Source of the DNA: Niallia sp. NCCP-28
GTDB taxonomy: Bacteria; Bacillota; Bacilli; Bacillales; Cytobacillaceae
Length of the DNA stretch: 64,000 bases
NCBI RefSeq assembly: GCF_023168165.1
Contig: NZ_BQYJ01000001.1
Coordinates: 682,001 to 746,000, forward strand
Direction of reading: 5' to 3'
Shown here: piece after piece, positions 30,093 to 38,275 of the stretch
Layout: every line of letters begins with the position of its first letter
Numbering within the stretch: position 1 is the first letter of the stretch
Translations under genes and position numbers: made by a program
The notes under the pieces: model-generated
What the model was told of the DNA's origin: nothing
The model's database searches: none
Seen by the model: only the letters and a program-made list of their open reading frames with translations

Positions 30093-30926
30093 ATGAAAAT
30101 CGGAATAATTGGTACGGGAAATATGGGGAGAATACTGATTGAGTCAATGCTTGATAGCAAGGCAATTTCCCCCGATTCACTATTGATTCATAATCGAACA
30201 AAAAGCAAAGCTTTACAAATTAAAAAAAGTTATCCCGACATTGTTGTTTATGATGATTTTATAGAGGTGGCAAAGGCTAGCGACGTCGTTTTTTTGTGCA
30301 TCAAGCCACGTGATTCTATCATGCTTGCAAAAAAACTGACGCCATATATTACAGATGATATGTGCGTTGTTTCCATTACAAGCCCGATTAATGCAGAAGA
30401 TTTGGAGGTCTTTTTTACATGTTCTGTTGCAAGAATTATTCCAAGCATTACAAATAGGGCATTAACAGGTGTCAGTTTATTTTCTTTCGGAAAACAATGT
30501 ACAGAAGAATGGAAAAAAACATTAACCATGATATTCGAAAAATTTTCAAGCCCTTATATAATTGATAAAAATATCACAAGAGCAGCTTCTGATATCGTCA
30601 GCTGCGGCCCAGCTTTTTTCAGCTATTTAACACAGCGGTTTATAGACGGAGCTGTAGAGGAAACAGAAATGGACAGCAAAACAGCAACATTGCTTGCAAG
30701 TGAGATGCTGATTGGCCTTGGAGAACTGCTAAAAAAACGTTATTATACATTGCCTACTTTACAAGAAAAGGTTTGTGTCAAAGGTGGGATTACTGGAGTT
30801 GGGATTGACATATTGGAGAAAAATTTGGGAGATACCTTTAATCAGCTATTTCATGCAACACACGAAAAGTTCGCAGAAGATGTGGAATTGGTGCAAAACG
30901 CCATGCTCGCAGCAAAAGATACTTAA
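30093..30926 (+). CDS. comER: ComER, pyrroline-5-carboxylate reductase family
   Basis: A 277-residue NADP-binding protein of the ProC family. It has the Rossmann motif MKIGIIGTGNMGR at residues 1-13, FLCIKPRD near 70 and a C-terminal helical dimer domain. It is divergent from comEA, as in B. subtilis, where ComER is not needed for competence and has been linked to sporulation and biofilm formation. GGGGGAAGG precedes the ATG. Whether it still reduces pyrroline-5-carboxylate is unknown. Confidence 0.94.
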   Translation: MKIGIIGTGNMGRILIESMLDSKAISPDSLLIHNRTKSKALQIKKSYPDIVVYDDFIEVAKASDVVFLCIKPRDSIMLAKKLTPYITDDMCVVSITSPINAEDLEVFFTCSVARIIPSITNRALTGVSLFSFGKQCTEEWKKTLTMIFEKFSSPYIIDKNITRAASDIVSCGPAFFSYLTQRFIDGAVEETEMDSKTATLLASEMLIGLGELLKKRYYTLPTLQEKVCVKGGITGVGIDILEKNLGDTFNQLFHATHEKFAEDVELVQNAMLAAKDT

Positions 30927-31025
30927 TAGCCTATCCAAATAAATAAATTCGATATAGTCAACAAATATCCTTCTTTTTTATTTTTTTCTAGCATTTTTAT
31001 TCATTTAGCACATATGTTAGATAGC

Positions 31026-31068
31026 ATAAAAAAATGACTGGAGAAACAATCCTCTAGTCATCTTTTTA
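31026..31068. terminator. bidirectional terminator between comER and yqeM
   Basis: ATGACTGGAG and CTCTAGTCAT pair with one mismatch; T-runs of 5 to 7 follow on both strands. Confidence 0.8.
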
Positions 31069-31815
31069 TTATGCTTTTTGGCAAAGGAAAAAAATTCTTT
31101 CTCCATTTTCTTTGCTTTCTTTTTCATTAAAATCAACTATAATGTCCACAAGACGGAAATCATTTTCTTTTAGCCATGTTTTATATTGATCAATGGAATA
31201 GGTTCTCTGACAATGAAGTTCATCATAGCGATGATACATCCCAGATTCCTCATCTAACTCAAAAAAGGTTAAATCATGCTCTACACTATTCTTATACTCT
31301 CCAGGATAGCATTGCCAAATTAAACTTAATTCTTCATCATTGACTGCATAGGTTTGATTGATGAAAAGAGCATTCATTTTATACAAGGAATGAACATCGA
31401 ATATAAATAGTCCTTTTTCGTCTAAATGGCGATGGACTCCTTTGAATGTTTCGATAACCTCTTCTTCTGTTTGCAAATAATTTAAAGAATCACAAAAAAC
31501 CCCAATAATATCAAATGATGGAAGACCTTCTAACTTGGACATATCTTGTTCGATATAAAAAATGGACTGCCCTTGTTTATTCGTTTTATCTTGGGCCACA
31601 CTTAGCATATCTTCTGAGAGATCCACTCCTGTTACTTGAAAGCCTCGCTCTGCAAGACTTATGGATAATTCTCCTGTTCCACATGCAAGATCCAAAAGGT
31701 GATTGCCTGAAATATTGTATTTCTCTTTAGCATCTGCAATTAGTTCTACCCATTTTCCATATGGCACATCGCTCATTAGCCTATCATATAGATAGGCAAA
31801 TCTGCCGTACGTCAT
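31069..31815 (-). CDS. yqeM: class I SAM-dependent methyltransferase YqeM
   Basis: A 248-residue methyltransferase. Motif I is LLDLACGTGELSISLAERG near residue 42, GVDLSEDML follows near 62 and GVFCDSLNYL lies near 103. The substrate is not established. ATG overlaps the rsfS stop (ATGA-type overlap), so the two are translationally coupled. It ends the yqeG-to-yqeM operon, upstream of comER/comE, as in B. subtilis. Confidence 0.9.
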   Translation of the reverse strand: MTYGRFAYLYDRLMSDVPYGKWVELIADAKEKYNISGNHLLDLACGTGELSISLAERGFQVTGVDLSEDMLSVAQDKTNKQGQSIFYIEQDMSKLEGLPSFDIIGVFCDSLNYLQTEEEVIETFKGVHRHLDEKGLFIFDVHSLYKMNALFINQTYAVNDEELSLIWQCYPGEYKNSVEHDLTFFELDEESGMYHRYDELHCQRTYSIDQYKTWLKENDFRLVDIIVDFNEKESKENGERIFFLCQKA

Positions 31816-32168
31816 TGACTAATCTCACTTTGTATATTTTCGATAGGTGCATCTCCCCATAATCGTTCTAGATTATAGTACGTTCTTTCATCTCGGTGGA
31901 ATACATGCACAACAATATCTCCTAAATCAACAAGAATCCATTTTGCTTCTTGAAAACCTTCTAGCCTTTTGACATTTACGCCGATTTCTGAGCATTTATC
32001 TTTTATTTCACTTGCAATTGCTTGTACCTGTTTATCCGAGTTGCCATGACAAATAATAAAATAGTCCGATACAAGGGAAATGCCTTTCATATTAAGAGCC
32101 ACAATATTCTCCGCTCTTTTATCATCCGCTGCTTTCACAGCAGTTACTAGTAATTTACGATCATCCAT
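31812..32168 (-). CDS. rsfS: ribosomal silencing factor RsfS
   Basis: A 118-residue DUF143/Iojap protein that binds L14 and blocks subunit joining in starvation. Typical motifs are KRAENIVALNMKG near 18, SDYFIICHGNSDKQVQAIA near 35 and WILVDLGDIVVHVF near 77. GGAGGATG precedes the ATG. It is directly behind yqeK (no gap). Confidence 0.96.
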   Translation of the reverse strand: MDDRKLLVTAVKAADDKRAENIVALNMKGISLVSDYFIICHGNSDKQVQAIASEIKDKCSEIGVNVKRLEGFQEAKWILVDLGDIVVHVFHRDERTYYNLERLWGDAPIENIQSEISQ

Positions 32169-32738
32169 CTATTCATCCTCCATTTTCATTACGATGCTGT
32201 TATACATTTGAAAAGTCAGCGGAAAAACCGGCCGATTATTTTGTATAAGAAAACCCATCGTATTTTTTACCGATTTAATAAATCCTTGATGAAAATCAAC
32301 ATTTGTCAATTCTCGCACTTCCTCTACCCCTGGGAACGCTCTATTCGGTTCGATATAGTCTGCTAAATAAATAATTTTCTCAAGCATACTCATCCCTGGT
32401 TTGCCTGAAGTATGGTATTTGATTGCCTGTAAGATCTCTTGGTCATGAATGCCTGCTTCCTTTTCCACAAGATAGGCGCCGACCGGGGCATGCCATAATT
32501 CAGAATGAAACTCCAAAAGAACAGGATCCATCTTTTGCTCTACAATAATTTGTTTCATTTCTTCTTTTGGGCGGAATTTGGCGTAATCATGAAATATAGC
32601 AGCAAGTTCTGCCTTTTCTGGATTTACTCCATATTTTCCAGCAAGTTTAACAGCCGTTTCCATGACTCCAATCGTATGCACATATCGATGCTCTGTTAAA
32701 TGTTCTTTCACAATCGCTAATGCTTGTTCACGCTTCAT
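32169..32738 (-). CDS. yqeK: HD-domain phosphohydrolase YqeK (Ap4A hydrolase family)
   Basis: A 189-residue HD-superfamily protein. Metal-binding residues lie in RYVHTIGVMETA near 20 and AAIFHDYAKF near 50, and LIEN-type downstream motifs include YLADYIEPNRAFPG near 123. YqeK family members hydrolyse diadenosine tetraphosphate. ATG 32738 has AGGAGA 10 bases before it and overlaps the end of nadD by 11 bases, which implies coupling. A longer frame begins at a TTG within that ribosome binding site. Confidence 0.93.
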   Translation of the reverse strand: MKREQALAIVKEHLTEHRYVHTIGVMETAVKLAGKYGVNPEKAELAAIFHDYAKFRPKEEMKQIIVEQKMDPVLLEFHSELWHAPVGAYLVEKEAGIHDQEILQAIKYHTSGKPGMSMLEKIIYLADYIEPNRAFPGVEEVRELTNVDFHQGFIKSVKNTMGFLIQNNRPVFPLTFQMYNSIVMKMEDE

Positions 32739-33300
32739 AAAGATGATTCTCCTCAATATATCTCTTTACATTATCTTTCGTTAGATACTGAATAGTGTCC
32801 CCTTTTTTTAAACGCTCCCGAATTAAATTAGAAGAAATATCAATGGCAGGCACATCTACATAACGGACAGGATAGGCTGTTTCATTGCTGTATTGTGGAC
32901 GATTTACACTAATAAATTGAATAATCTCTACTAATTCCTCAATCTTATACCAATTCGGCAAATATTCGACCATATCTCCGCCAATGATAAAATGAAAATC
33001 TATATGCGGATGCACTTCTTTTAATATTTTCATTGTATCAAACGTATAAGACTTGCCTTCCCGATTCATCTCTATCGTTTCTATTCGAAAGTTCGGATGG
33101 TCTTCTATTGCTAAATGAAGCATCTCTATACGATTTTGATTCGAAACATTCCCTGCTTTTATTTTATGTGGAGGTTCTTGATTTGGCATAAACCAGATCT
33201 CATCCAATCTTTCATGATGCAGCACTTCATTTGCGATGATGAGATGTCCAATATGAGGGGGATCAAAAGTCCCTCCCAATATTCCAATCCTTTTTTTCAA
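32728..33300 (-). CDS. nadD: nicotinate-nucleotide adenylyltransferase
   Basis: A 190-residue enzyme making deamido-NAD from nicotinate mononucleotide and ATP. GILGGTFDPPHIGHL at 5-19 holds the HxGH nucleotidyltransferase motif, and DISSNLIRERL near 157 the ISSxxxR motif. The start is TTG at 33300 behind GAGGGG. It lies between yhbY and yqeK. Confidence 0.96.
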   Translation of the reverse strand: MKKRIGILGGTFDPPHIGHLIIANEVLHHERLDEIWFMPNQEPPHKIKAGNVSNQNRIEMLHLAIEDHPNFRIETIEMNREGKSYTFDTMKILKEVHPHIDFHFIIGGDMVEYLPNWYKIEELVEIIQFISVNRPQYSNETAYPVRYVDVPAIDISSNLIRERLKKGDTIQYLTKDNVKRYIEENHLYEA

Positions 33301-33324
33301 AGAAATCCCCTCTTTTTACAAAAG

Positions 33325-33618
33325 TTAAGATGGTAAATTTATCGTTTTATTTTCTTTCGACTCTTTATATAACACAATTGTCGATCCGATAATTTGCACC
33401 AGCTCGCTTTTCGTGCCTTTTACAAGCTGTGCTGCCACCGTTTCTTTATCTTCGTCACAATTTTGCAGGATGCTGACTTTCAGCAATTCTCTTACTTCTA
33501 AAGCATCTGCTATCTGTGTAATCATATTTTCATTTACCCCGCCTTTTCCCACTTGAAAAATTGGGTTTAAATGATGTGCCTTTGCACGTAAAAATCTTTT
33601 TTGTTTGCCTCTAAGCAT
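33325..33618 (-). CDS. yqeI: YhbY family RNA-binding protein (YqeI)
   Basis: A 97-residue CRS1/YhbY-domain protein that associates with pre-50S ribosomal particles. It begins MLRGKQKRFLRAKAHHLNPI and has a GKGGVNENM turn (GxxG-like) near 30. AGGAGG lies 8 bases before the ATG at 33618. Its start overlaps the end of aroE by 8 bases. Confidence 0.93.
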   Translation of the reverse strand: MLRGKQKRFLRAKAHHLNPIFQVGKGGVNENMITQIADALEVRELLKVSILQNCDEDKETVAAQLVKGTKSELVQIIGSTIVLYKESKENKTINLPS

Positions 33619-34450
33619 CAAAGTTGCCTCCTAATTGTTTTAACACATTTCTTTTCATACGTTCTGTATCCGGAAAAATACCGGTCCATTTTTCAAAAGC
33701 TAACGCCCCTTGAAAAACAAACATTTCCAATCCATTTTGCACTATTGCTCCCTTCATTTTTGCGTCATAAAGCAATTTAGTTTCTAATGGATTATATATT
33801 ATATCACTAACTAGCGAGTTGCTGTTTAAATTCTCAAGAGAAATTGGCTGCTCTTTTATATATGGCGACATTCCAATTGAAGTCGTTTGAATAATCAAAT
33901 CATATTCCCCGCATTTCTCTTTTGCCGACTGCAAATTCAGAACTTCTGTTTCTACAGAATAAGGACAGGCTTTTTTGAGATTCTCTGCTTTTTCTAATGT
34001 TCGATTAACAATATCAATTTTTTGTACTTTTTCGTGTGCAAGTGTAAAATAAATCGCTCTTGCTGCTCCACCTGCACCAATCATCATTACCTTTTTATCA
34101 GTTAAAACAGGAAGCAAAGTTAAAAGCCCTCTCACATAACCATAACCATCTGTATTATAGCCAACCCACTTGCCATTTTCATTTACTACTGTATTTACTG
34201 CCCCAATCGCTTGGCTTAAAGGATCCAGTTCATCCAAAAAAGGAATAATATCTGATTTATGCGGCACTGTAATATTAAAACCAGCAATGCCCATCTCTTT
34301 TAGCTGTGAAAGTCCTTCTTTTAGCATCCCTTTTTTGATATGAAACAAATCATACTGTGCTTCTATTTGATAAAAATGAAATAAATCATTATGCATAACA
34401 GGTGACATACTATGTGCGATAGGATCTCCAATAACTACATATTTTTTCAT
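33611..34450 (-). CDS. aroE: shikimate dehydrogenase (NADP+)
   Basis: A 279-residue enzyme reducing 3-dehydroshikimate to shikimate in aromatic amino acid synthesis. The substrate domain has GDPIAHSMSPVMHN at 8-21 and FNITVPHKSDII near 58 (catalytic Lys). The NADP domain has MMIGAGGAARAI near 127. GGGAG precedes the ATG. It is embedded in the yqeG-to-yqeM operon. Confidence 0.96.
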   Translation of the reverse strand: MKKYVVIGDPIAHSMSPVMHNDLFHFYQIEAQYDLFHIKKGMLKEGLSQLKEMGIAGFNITVPHKSDIIPFLDELDPLSQAIGAVNTVVNENGKWVGYNTDGYGYVRGLLTLLPVLTDKKVMMIGAGGAARAIYFTLAHEKVQKIDIVNRTLEKAENLKKACPYSVETEVLNLQSAKEKCGEYDLIIQTTSIGMSPYIKEQPISLENLNSNSLVSDIIYNPLETKLLYDAKMKGAIVQNGLEMFVFQGALAFEKWTGIFPDTERMKRNVLKQLGGNFDA

Positions 34451-34557
34451 TTTCTGCTCTCCCGAACTTTTTATTCTTTTGTAGTAGAAAGTAGCAACTA
34501 TCCCATTGATGCAGTATATGTTTAGCTTCTAAACGATGGGAATGCTGTAGCCATTCC

Positions 34558-35661
34558 TTAAATCAGTGATTTTCTAATCATCGCATGTACCCCTTTTGGC
34601 ACATACACAGATATTTGGATATTTGGTTCATTTACAGTAATCCACCCTAATCCTGAAAATACAATATCTGTTTTTGCTTCTTTTATAGTAAAATCATGTT
34701 TTACAAGTTTCGGAAATTGATCCAATTGCTCTACTCGAGGTGGTGTGAGCATTTCCCCAACATGTTTGTCATATAATTCTTGAGCTTTTTCGGTTTTCGT
34801 GCGATGGATATTAATTTCATTGGAGAAATAACAAACAAATGCTTGTTTTTGCCCTTTTACAAAATCAAAGCGTGCTAATCCGCCCAAAAATAAAGTTTGT
34901 CCATCATTCAACTGGTAAATTTTCGCTTTAATCTCTTTTTTCGGCGTAATATATTTTAAATCTCGTTTATCTACATAATGGGCCATTTGATGATGATTAA
35001 TAATCCCAGGCGTATCTACTAGCGCTTTTCCGTCCGATAATGGAATTTCAATAATATCCAATGTCGTTCCTGGAAAATGAGAAGTTGTAATAATATCTTC
35101 CTCACCAGATACTTCCTTTAAAATTCGATTAATAAATGTTGATTTACCGACATTTGTACAGCCAACCACATATACATCCTTGCCTTTTCGATATTGCTCT
35201 ATTGCTTCCACTACCTCTTGGATCATTTGTCCTTTTTCGGCACTAACTAAAAAAACATCTTCAGGTTTTAATCCAAGCTCTTTTGCTTCTTTTTTCATCC
35301 AATTGATTACTTTTTGCTTTTTCACCGATTTCGGCAGTAAATCTACTTTATTTCCCACTAGCAGTACTTTATTTTTTCCTGTAAAGCGATGCAAACCAGG
35401 CAGCCAGCTCCCATTAAAATCAAAAATATCAACAATCTTAACAATAAGGCTGTCGCTTTGGCCAATTTCATTTAATATTTTTAAGAAATCGCTATCTGTT
35501 AACGAGACATCCTGCACTTCATTATAATGTTTTAATCGAAAGCACCTTTGGCAAATAATTACTTCTTTTTCTAAAGCAGAGGGCGGAGCATATCCTAAAT
35601 CGTCACGCTTATCTGTTTGAATTTCTACTCCACAACCTATGCAATGTATCTTTTCTGTCAC
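34558..35661 (-). CDS. yqeH: ribosome biogenesis GTPase YqeH
   Basis: A 367-residue circularly permuted GTPase needed for 30S assembly. A zinc finger is formed by CIGCGVE (residues 6-12) and CQRCFRLKHY near 37. The GTPase motifs appear in permuted order: G4 VGNKVDLLPKS near 102, G1 VGCTNVGKSTFIN near 167 and G3 VDTPGII near 215. A C-terminal RNA-binding domain follows. The start is GTG at 35661 behind GGGAGG. It is 3 bases after yqeG. Confidence 0.96.
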   Translation of the reverse strand: MTEKIHCIGCGVEIQTDKRDDLGYAPPSALEKEVIICQRCFRLKHYNEVQDVSLTDSDFLKILNEIGQSDSLIVKIVDIFDFNGSWLPGLHRFTGKNKVLLVGNKVDLLPKSVKKQKVINWMKKEAKELGLKPEDVFLVSAEKGQMIQEVVEAIEQYRKGKDVYVVGCTNVGKSTFINRILKEVSGEEDIITTSHFPGTTLDIIEIPLSDGKALVDTPGIINHHQMAHYVDKRDLKYITPKKEIKAKIYQLNDGQTLFLGGLARFDFVKGQKQAFVCYFSNEINIHRTKTEKAQELYDKHVGEMLTPPRVEQLDQFPKLVKHDFTIKEAKTDIVFSGLGWITVNEPNIQISVYVPKGVHAMIRKSLI

Positions 35662-35664
35662 TTA

Positions 35665-36180
35665 TTAATCCTCCCAAGTTATCTTTCCTTTTTTGCGAAA
35701 CCAGTTTAATATTCTTCTTTCAATTGTTCGATTGATTTTCGTAAAAAAACCATCTGTCTGTGCTACAGGCACCACTAAAATAGTATGGAATCCACTGCGG
35801 TTGCCTCCAAGTACATCTGTTAATAATTGGTCGCCAATAACAACTGCTTCTTCTTTTTTTATATCCATTTGTAAAATTGCCTTTTTAAAAGCCCGTCCCA
35901 TCGGTTTTCTTGCGGCAAATATAAATGGGATATTTAAAGGATCAGAAAAAGCCTTTACTCTTCCTTCCTTATTATTAGAAACAATTGTTACTTTTATCTT
36001 ATTTCTTTTCATTTCTTCAAACCATTCAATGATTTTAGGCGTTGCAAGAGGACGATCCCACTCAACCAATGTATTATCAAGATCGGTTATAACCCCTTTT
36101 ATCCCCTTTTCTTTTAATGCTTCCGGGGTAATTTCAAATATATTTTTTACATGCTGATCTGGTAAAAAATCATTTAACAA
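35665..36180 (-). CDS. yqeG: HAD phosphatase YqeG
   Basis: A 171-residue HAD (IIIA) phosphatase with catalytic GVITDLDNTLVEWD near residue 32 (nucleophile Asp and second Asp), VTIVSNNKEGRV near 64 and VVIGDQLLTDVLGGN near 112. The physiological substrate is unknown here; the family includes phosphatidylglycerophosphate phosphatases. The start is TTG at 36180 with GAGGTG upstream. It is the first gene of the operon. Confidence 0.9.
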   Translation of the reverse strand: MLNDFLPDQHVKNIFEITPEALKEKGIKGVITDLDNTLVEWDRPLATPKIIEWFEEMKRNKIKVTIVSNNKEGRVKAFSDPLNIPFIFAARKPMGRAFKKAILQMDIKKEEAVVIGDQLLTDVLGGNRSGFHTILVVPVAQTDGFFTKINRTIERRILNWFRKKGKITWED

Positions 36181-36395
36181 TTTATATGCACCTCTTTAAG
36201 ATAATGGCTTTCCGTTGTTTTCAAAGCTTTAGCCTGCTAGTAAAAATTTTAAAACAAAGTTATATTATACCGTTTTATACACATAAAGTGAATCGAACAT
36301 TCATGCAAACCGTAAAACAAGAATAAAAGCAGTTAGAACTATTTTTTTTTAAAATATCTAAATATTTTTCGACAAAAACCGTATATTTCTTTGGA

Positions 36396-36404
36396 TGTGG
36401 ATAA
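36396..36404 (-). promoter_or_regulatory. DnaA box 1 upstream of sda
   Basis: TGTGGATAA, the exact complement of consensus TTATCCACA. Confidence 0.85.
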
Positions 36405-36470
36405 CATTGTACACATATTCACTATTGATGAACATACTCTGCTTTTAGTTTTAAACAACTTAATCACAGG

Positions 36471-36479
36471 TTATCCACT
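36471..36479 (+). promoter_or_regulatory. DnaA box 2 upstream of sda
   Basis: TTATCCACT, one mismatch to consensus, 6 bases before box 3 and in the opposite orientation. Confidence 0.7.
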
Positions 36480-36485
36480 TATTAT

Positions 36486-36494
36486 TGTGGATAA
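36486..36494 (-). promoter_or_regulatory. DnaA box 3 upstream of sda
   Basis: TGTGGATAA, an exact consensus, ending 8 bases before the -35 element. The arrangement fits DnaA control of sda known from B. subtilis. Confidence 0.85.
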
Positions 36495-36502
36495 CCGAAC
36501 AG

Positions 36503-36531
36503 TTGTTCTTACTGTTTATTTTTGTTAAAGT
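36503..36531 (+). promoter_or_regulatory. probable sda promoter
   Basis: TTGTTC (36503-36508), 17-base spacer, TAAAGT (36526-36531), directly downstream of the DnaA boxes. Confidence 0.55.
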
Positions 36532-36592
36532 AATGGTATAGAAAAAACAAGCTATCAAACAATGAGCTTAGTGAATGGAGGTGAGTTCTGAC

Positions 36593-36733
36593 ATGCGCAA
36601 ACTGTCAGATGAATTGTTAATTGAGTCTTATCATAAAGCAAGAGAACTTAAACTCAACCCTGAATTTATACGTCTCATTGAAACAGAGATTCACCGACGT
36701 TCATTAACTAATAAAATAAGAGTGTCATCCTAA
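36593..36733 (+). CDS. sda: sporulation checkpoint protein Sda
   Basis: A 46-residue antikinase. It forms a helical hairpin that binds the DHp domain of KinA and blocks the phosphorelay when replication is perturbed or newly initiated. Translation gives [20 protein letters not shown], then [16 protein letters not shown] and a short VSS tail, nearly identical to B. subtilis Sda in length and sequence. GGAGGTGAG precedes the ATG. It is divergent from yqeG, with three DnaA boxes in between and a terminator right after the stop. Confidence 0.97.
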   Translation: MRKLSDELLIESYHKARELKLNPEFIRLIETEIHRRSLTNKIRVSS

Positions 36734-36768
36734 TAAAAAGCCCAATAGATGGGCTTTTTATCATTATT
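36731..36768. terminator. bidirectional terminator between sda and psd
   Basis: AAAAAGCCCA and TGGGCTTTTT pair around a five-base loop, with T-runs on both strands. Confidence 0.88.
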
Positions 36769-36769
36769 A

Positions 36770-37564
36770 TTATTTACTTTTCCCACTAAGTTCCCCAATT
36801 ACTTCCCCTATTTTAACTGGATATGGAGTAGAAAGAAAGTCTTTGCTTCTAAAAGTTTCTTTTTCGAATAATAATATAACAGTTGATCCAAATGAAAAAT
36901 AAGCCATTTCTTCTCCCTTGTTCACTTTTTCTTTTTGATGGCTAAGTATAATGGAATTAATAAACATCGCTCCTACTTTTACAATCGCAATATGATGATT
37001 ATCCTGTGTTTTGACTTCCGTGATTGTCCGATAATTTTTTGCAAGGGGGCTTCTTCCAAATTTTAATCCCCATTTATTAACAGGGTAAGACTTCTCTCCT
37101 AATGTCCAGCGTTTGGTCACCTGCCCAGATACAGGACTATGTATACGATGATAATGGCTTGGGCTTAAATAAAAAATAATGAAAGTGCCTCCTGTATATT
37201 TATCCACCATTTCTTTATTTCCCAGCATTTCAGAAATGGAATAGACTTTGTCTTTCACATGAATCGTTTTGTTTCCTGTAATTATTCCCATCTCTTCAAT
37301 AATGGCGTCCACTGGACTAATAACTTCTTTTTTGCTGAAAAGGCTGTTTCTTGTTCCGTTCTTCAATTTTCTAATAAAAAAGTCATGAAGATTATTGTAG
37401 GAAGTCAAATCTTTTTCCATTTCGTCTATATTTATTTTGTATACCTTTGCAAACGACGGTATAATAAAAGAACTCGCTTTAGAATGAGCAAATTTCATAA
37501 TCAAATAAGAACTCCATTTACCATTTGTTAATTCTATAAAAAATTTATATAGATAAGATTTCAA
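36770..37564 (-). CDS. psd: phosphatidylserine decarboxylase proenzyme
   Basis: A 264-residue membrane-associated enzyme converting phosphatidylserine to phosphatidylethanolamine. YFSFGSTVILLFE near residue 233 holds the GST site where self-cleavage makes the pyruvoyl cofactor. SPSHYHRIHSPVSG near 140 has the conserved His residues. I chose TTG at 37564 (MKSYLYKFFIELTNGKW), with GGAGG upstream. The ATG 42 bases further would put this site inside the gene, and 264 residues fits B. subtilis Psd (263). It is divergent from pssA rather than in an operon with it. Confidence 0.94.
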   Translation of the reverse strand: MKSYLYKFFIELTNGKWSSYLIMKFAHSKASSFIIPSFAKVYKINIDEMEKDLTSYNNLHDFFIRKLKNGTRNSLFSKKEVISPVDAIIEEMGIITGNKTIHVKDKVYSISEMLGNKEMVDKYTGGTFIIFYLSPSHYHRIHSPVSGQVTKRWTLGEKSYPVNKWGLKFGRSPLAKNYRTITEVKTQDNHHIAIVKVGAMFINSIILSHQKEKVNKGEEMAYFSFGSTVILLFEKETFRSKDFLSTPYPVKIGEVIGELSGKSK

Positions 37565-37684
37565 TTCAGCAATTCCTCCATAAAAATTATTTTTCTTTGC
37601 GAACAATCATATACTACCTTAAAATTATATATTATTATATAAATAAAAGTTGTATGAAAAATTTTCATACTAGGAGTGAATAAA

Positions 37685-38224
37685 ATGTTTCTACCCAATG
37701 CTTTAGATCAAACTTTAAAAAAGTTTAAATCGCAAGTGGCAAATTGCCTTACTTTAATGAACTTATGTTTAGGCGGATTTTCTATTATAACGAGTTTTAA
37801 AGGCCATATCCCGCTAAGTATATTATTGATTTTTATTGCTGCACTTTTAGATAGATTAGATGGGATGGCAGCAAGAAAATTTAATATCGAATCAGAATTA
37901 GGCAAACAATTAGATTCAATGAGCGACATTATCTCTTTTGGTGTGGCGCCAGCTGTTTTAGTATATCAAGGGGTGCTCTTTGATTTAGGGTCACCTGGTT
38001 CCTTTTTTACTGTTCTATATATTTGCTGTGGCGCGTTTCGTTTAGCAAGATTTAATATTACCGAAAACAACGGCTACTTTACTGGCCTGCCTATCACTGC
38101 AGCAGGCTGCATTCTTACCTTTATTTGCTTAGGAGTTAGTTTTATTCCTGCACACCTTTACTTATTTTTAATACTTGTCCTTTCTATTTTAATGATTGCT
38201 AATTTTAGATGGAAAAAAATATAG
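37685..38224 (+). CDS. pssA: CDP-diacylglycerol-serine O-phosphatidyltransferase
   Basis: A 179-residue membrane enzyme that makes phosphatidylserine, the substrate of Psd. The CDP-alcohol phosphotransferase motif (D-x2-DG-x2-AR-x8-G-x3-D-x3-D) is present as DRLDGMAARKF then GKQLDSMSDI, residues 54-80. Five or so membrane segments are visible. The ATG at 37685 is 6 bases after AGGAGTG; a GTG nine bases upstream overlaps that site. The divergent arrangement with psd keeps the pathway together. Confidence 0.95.
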   Translation: MFLPNALDQTLKKFKSQVANCLTLMNLCLGGFSIITSFKGHIPLSILLIFIAALLDRLDGMAARKFNIESELGKQLDSMSDIISFGVAPAVLVYQGVLFDLGSPGSFFTVLYICCGAFRLARFNITENNGYFTGLPITAAGCILTFICLGVSFIPAHLYLFLILVLSILMIANFRWKKI

Positions 38225-38233
38225 CTGCATTTG

Positions 38234-38266
38234 AAAAACGCCTTTAGCAAAAGGCGTTTTTTTGTA
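38234..38266. terminator. terminator between pssA and the M3 peptidase gene
   Basis: AAAACGCCTTT and AAAGGCGTTTT form a stem with a four-base loop, followed by TTT; it can act in both directions. Confidence 0.85.
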
Positions 38267-38275
38267 GCTGCATCG

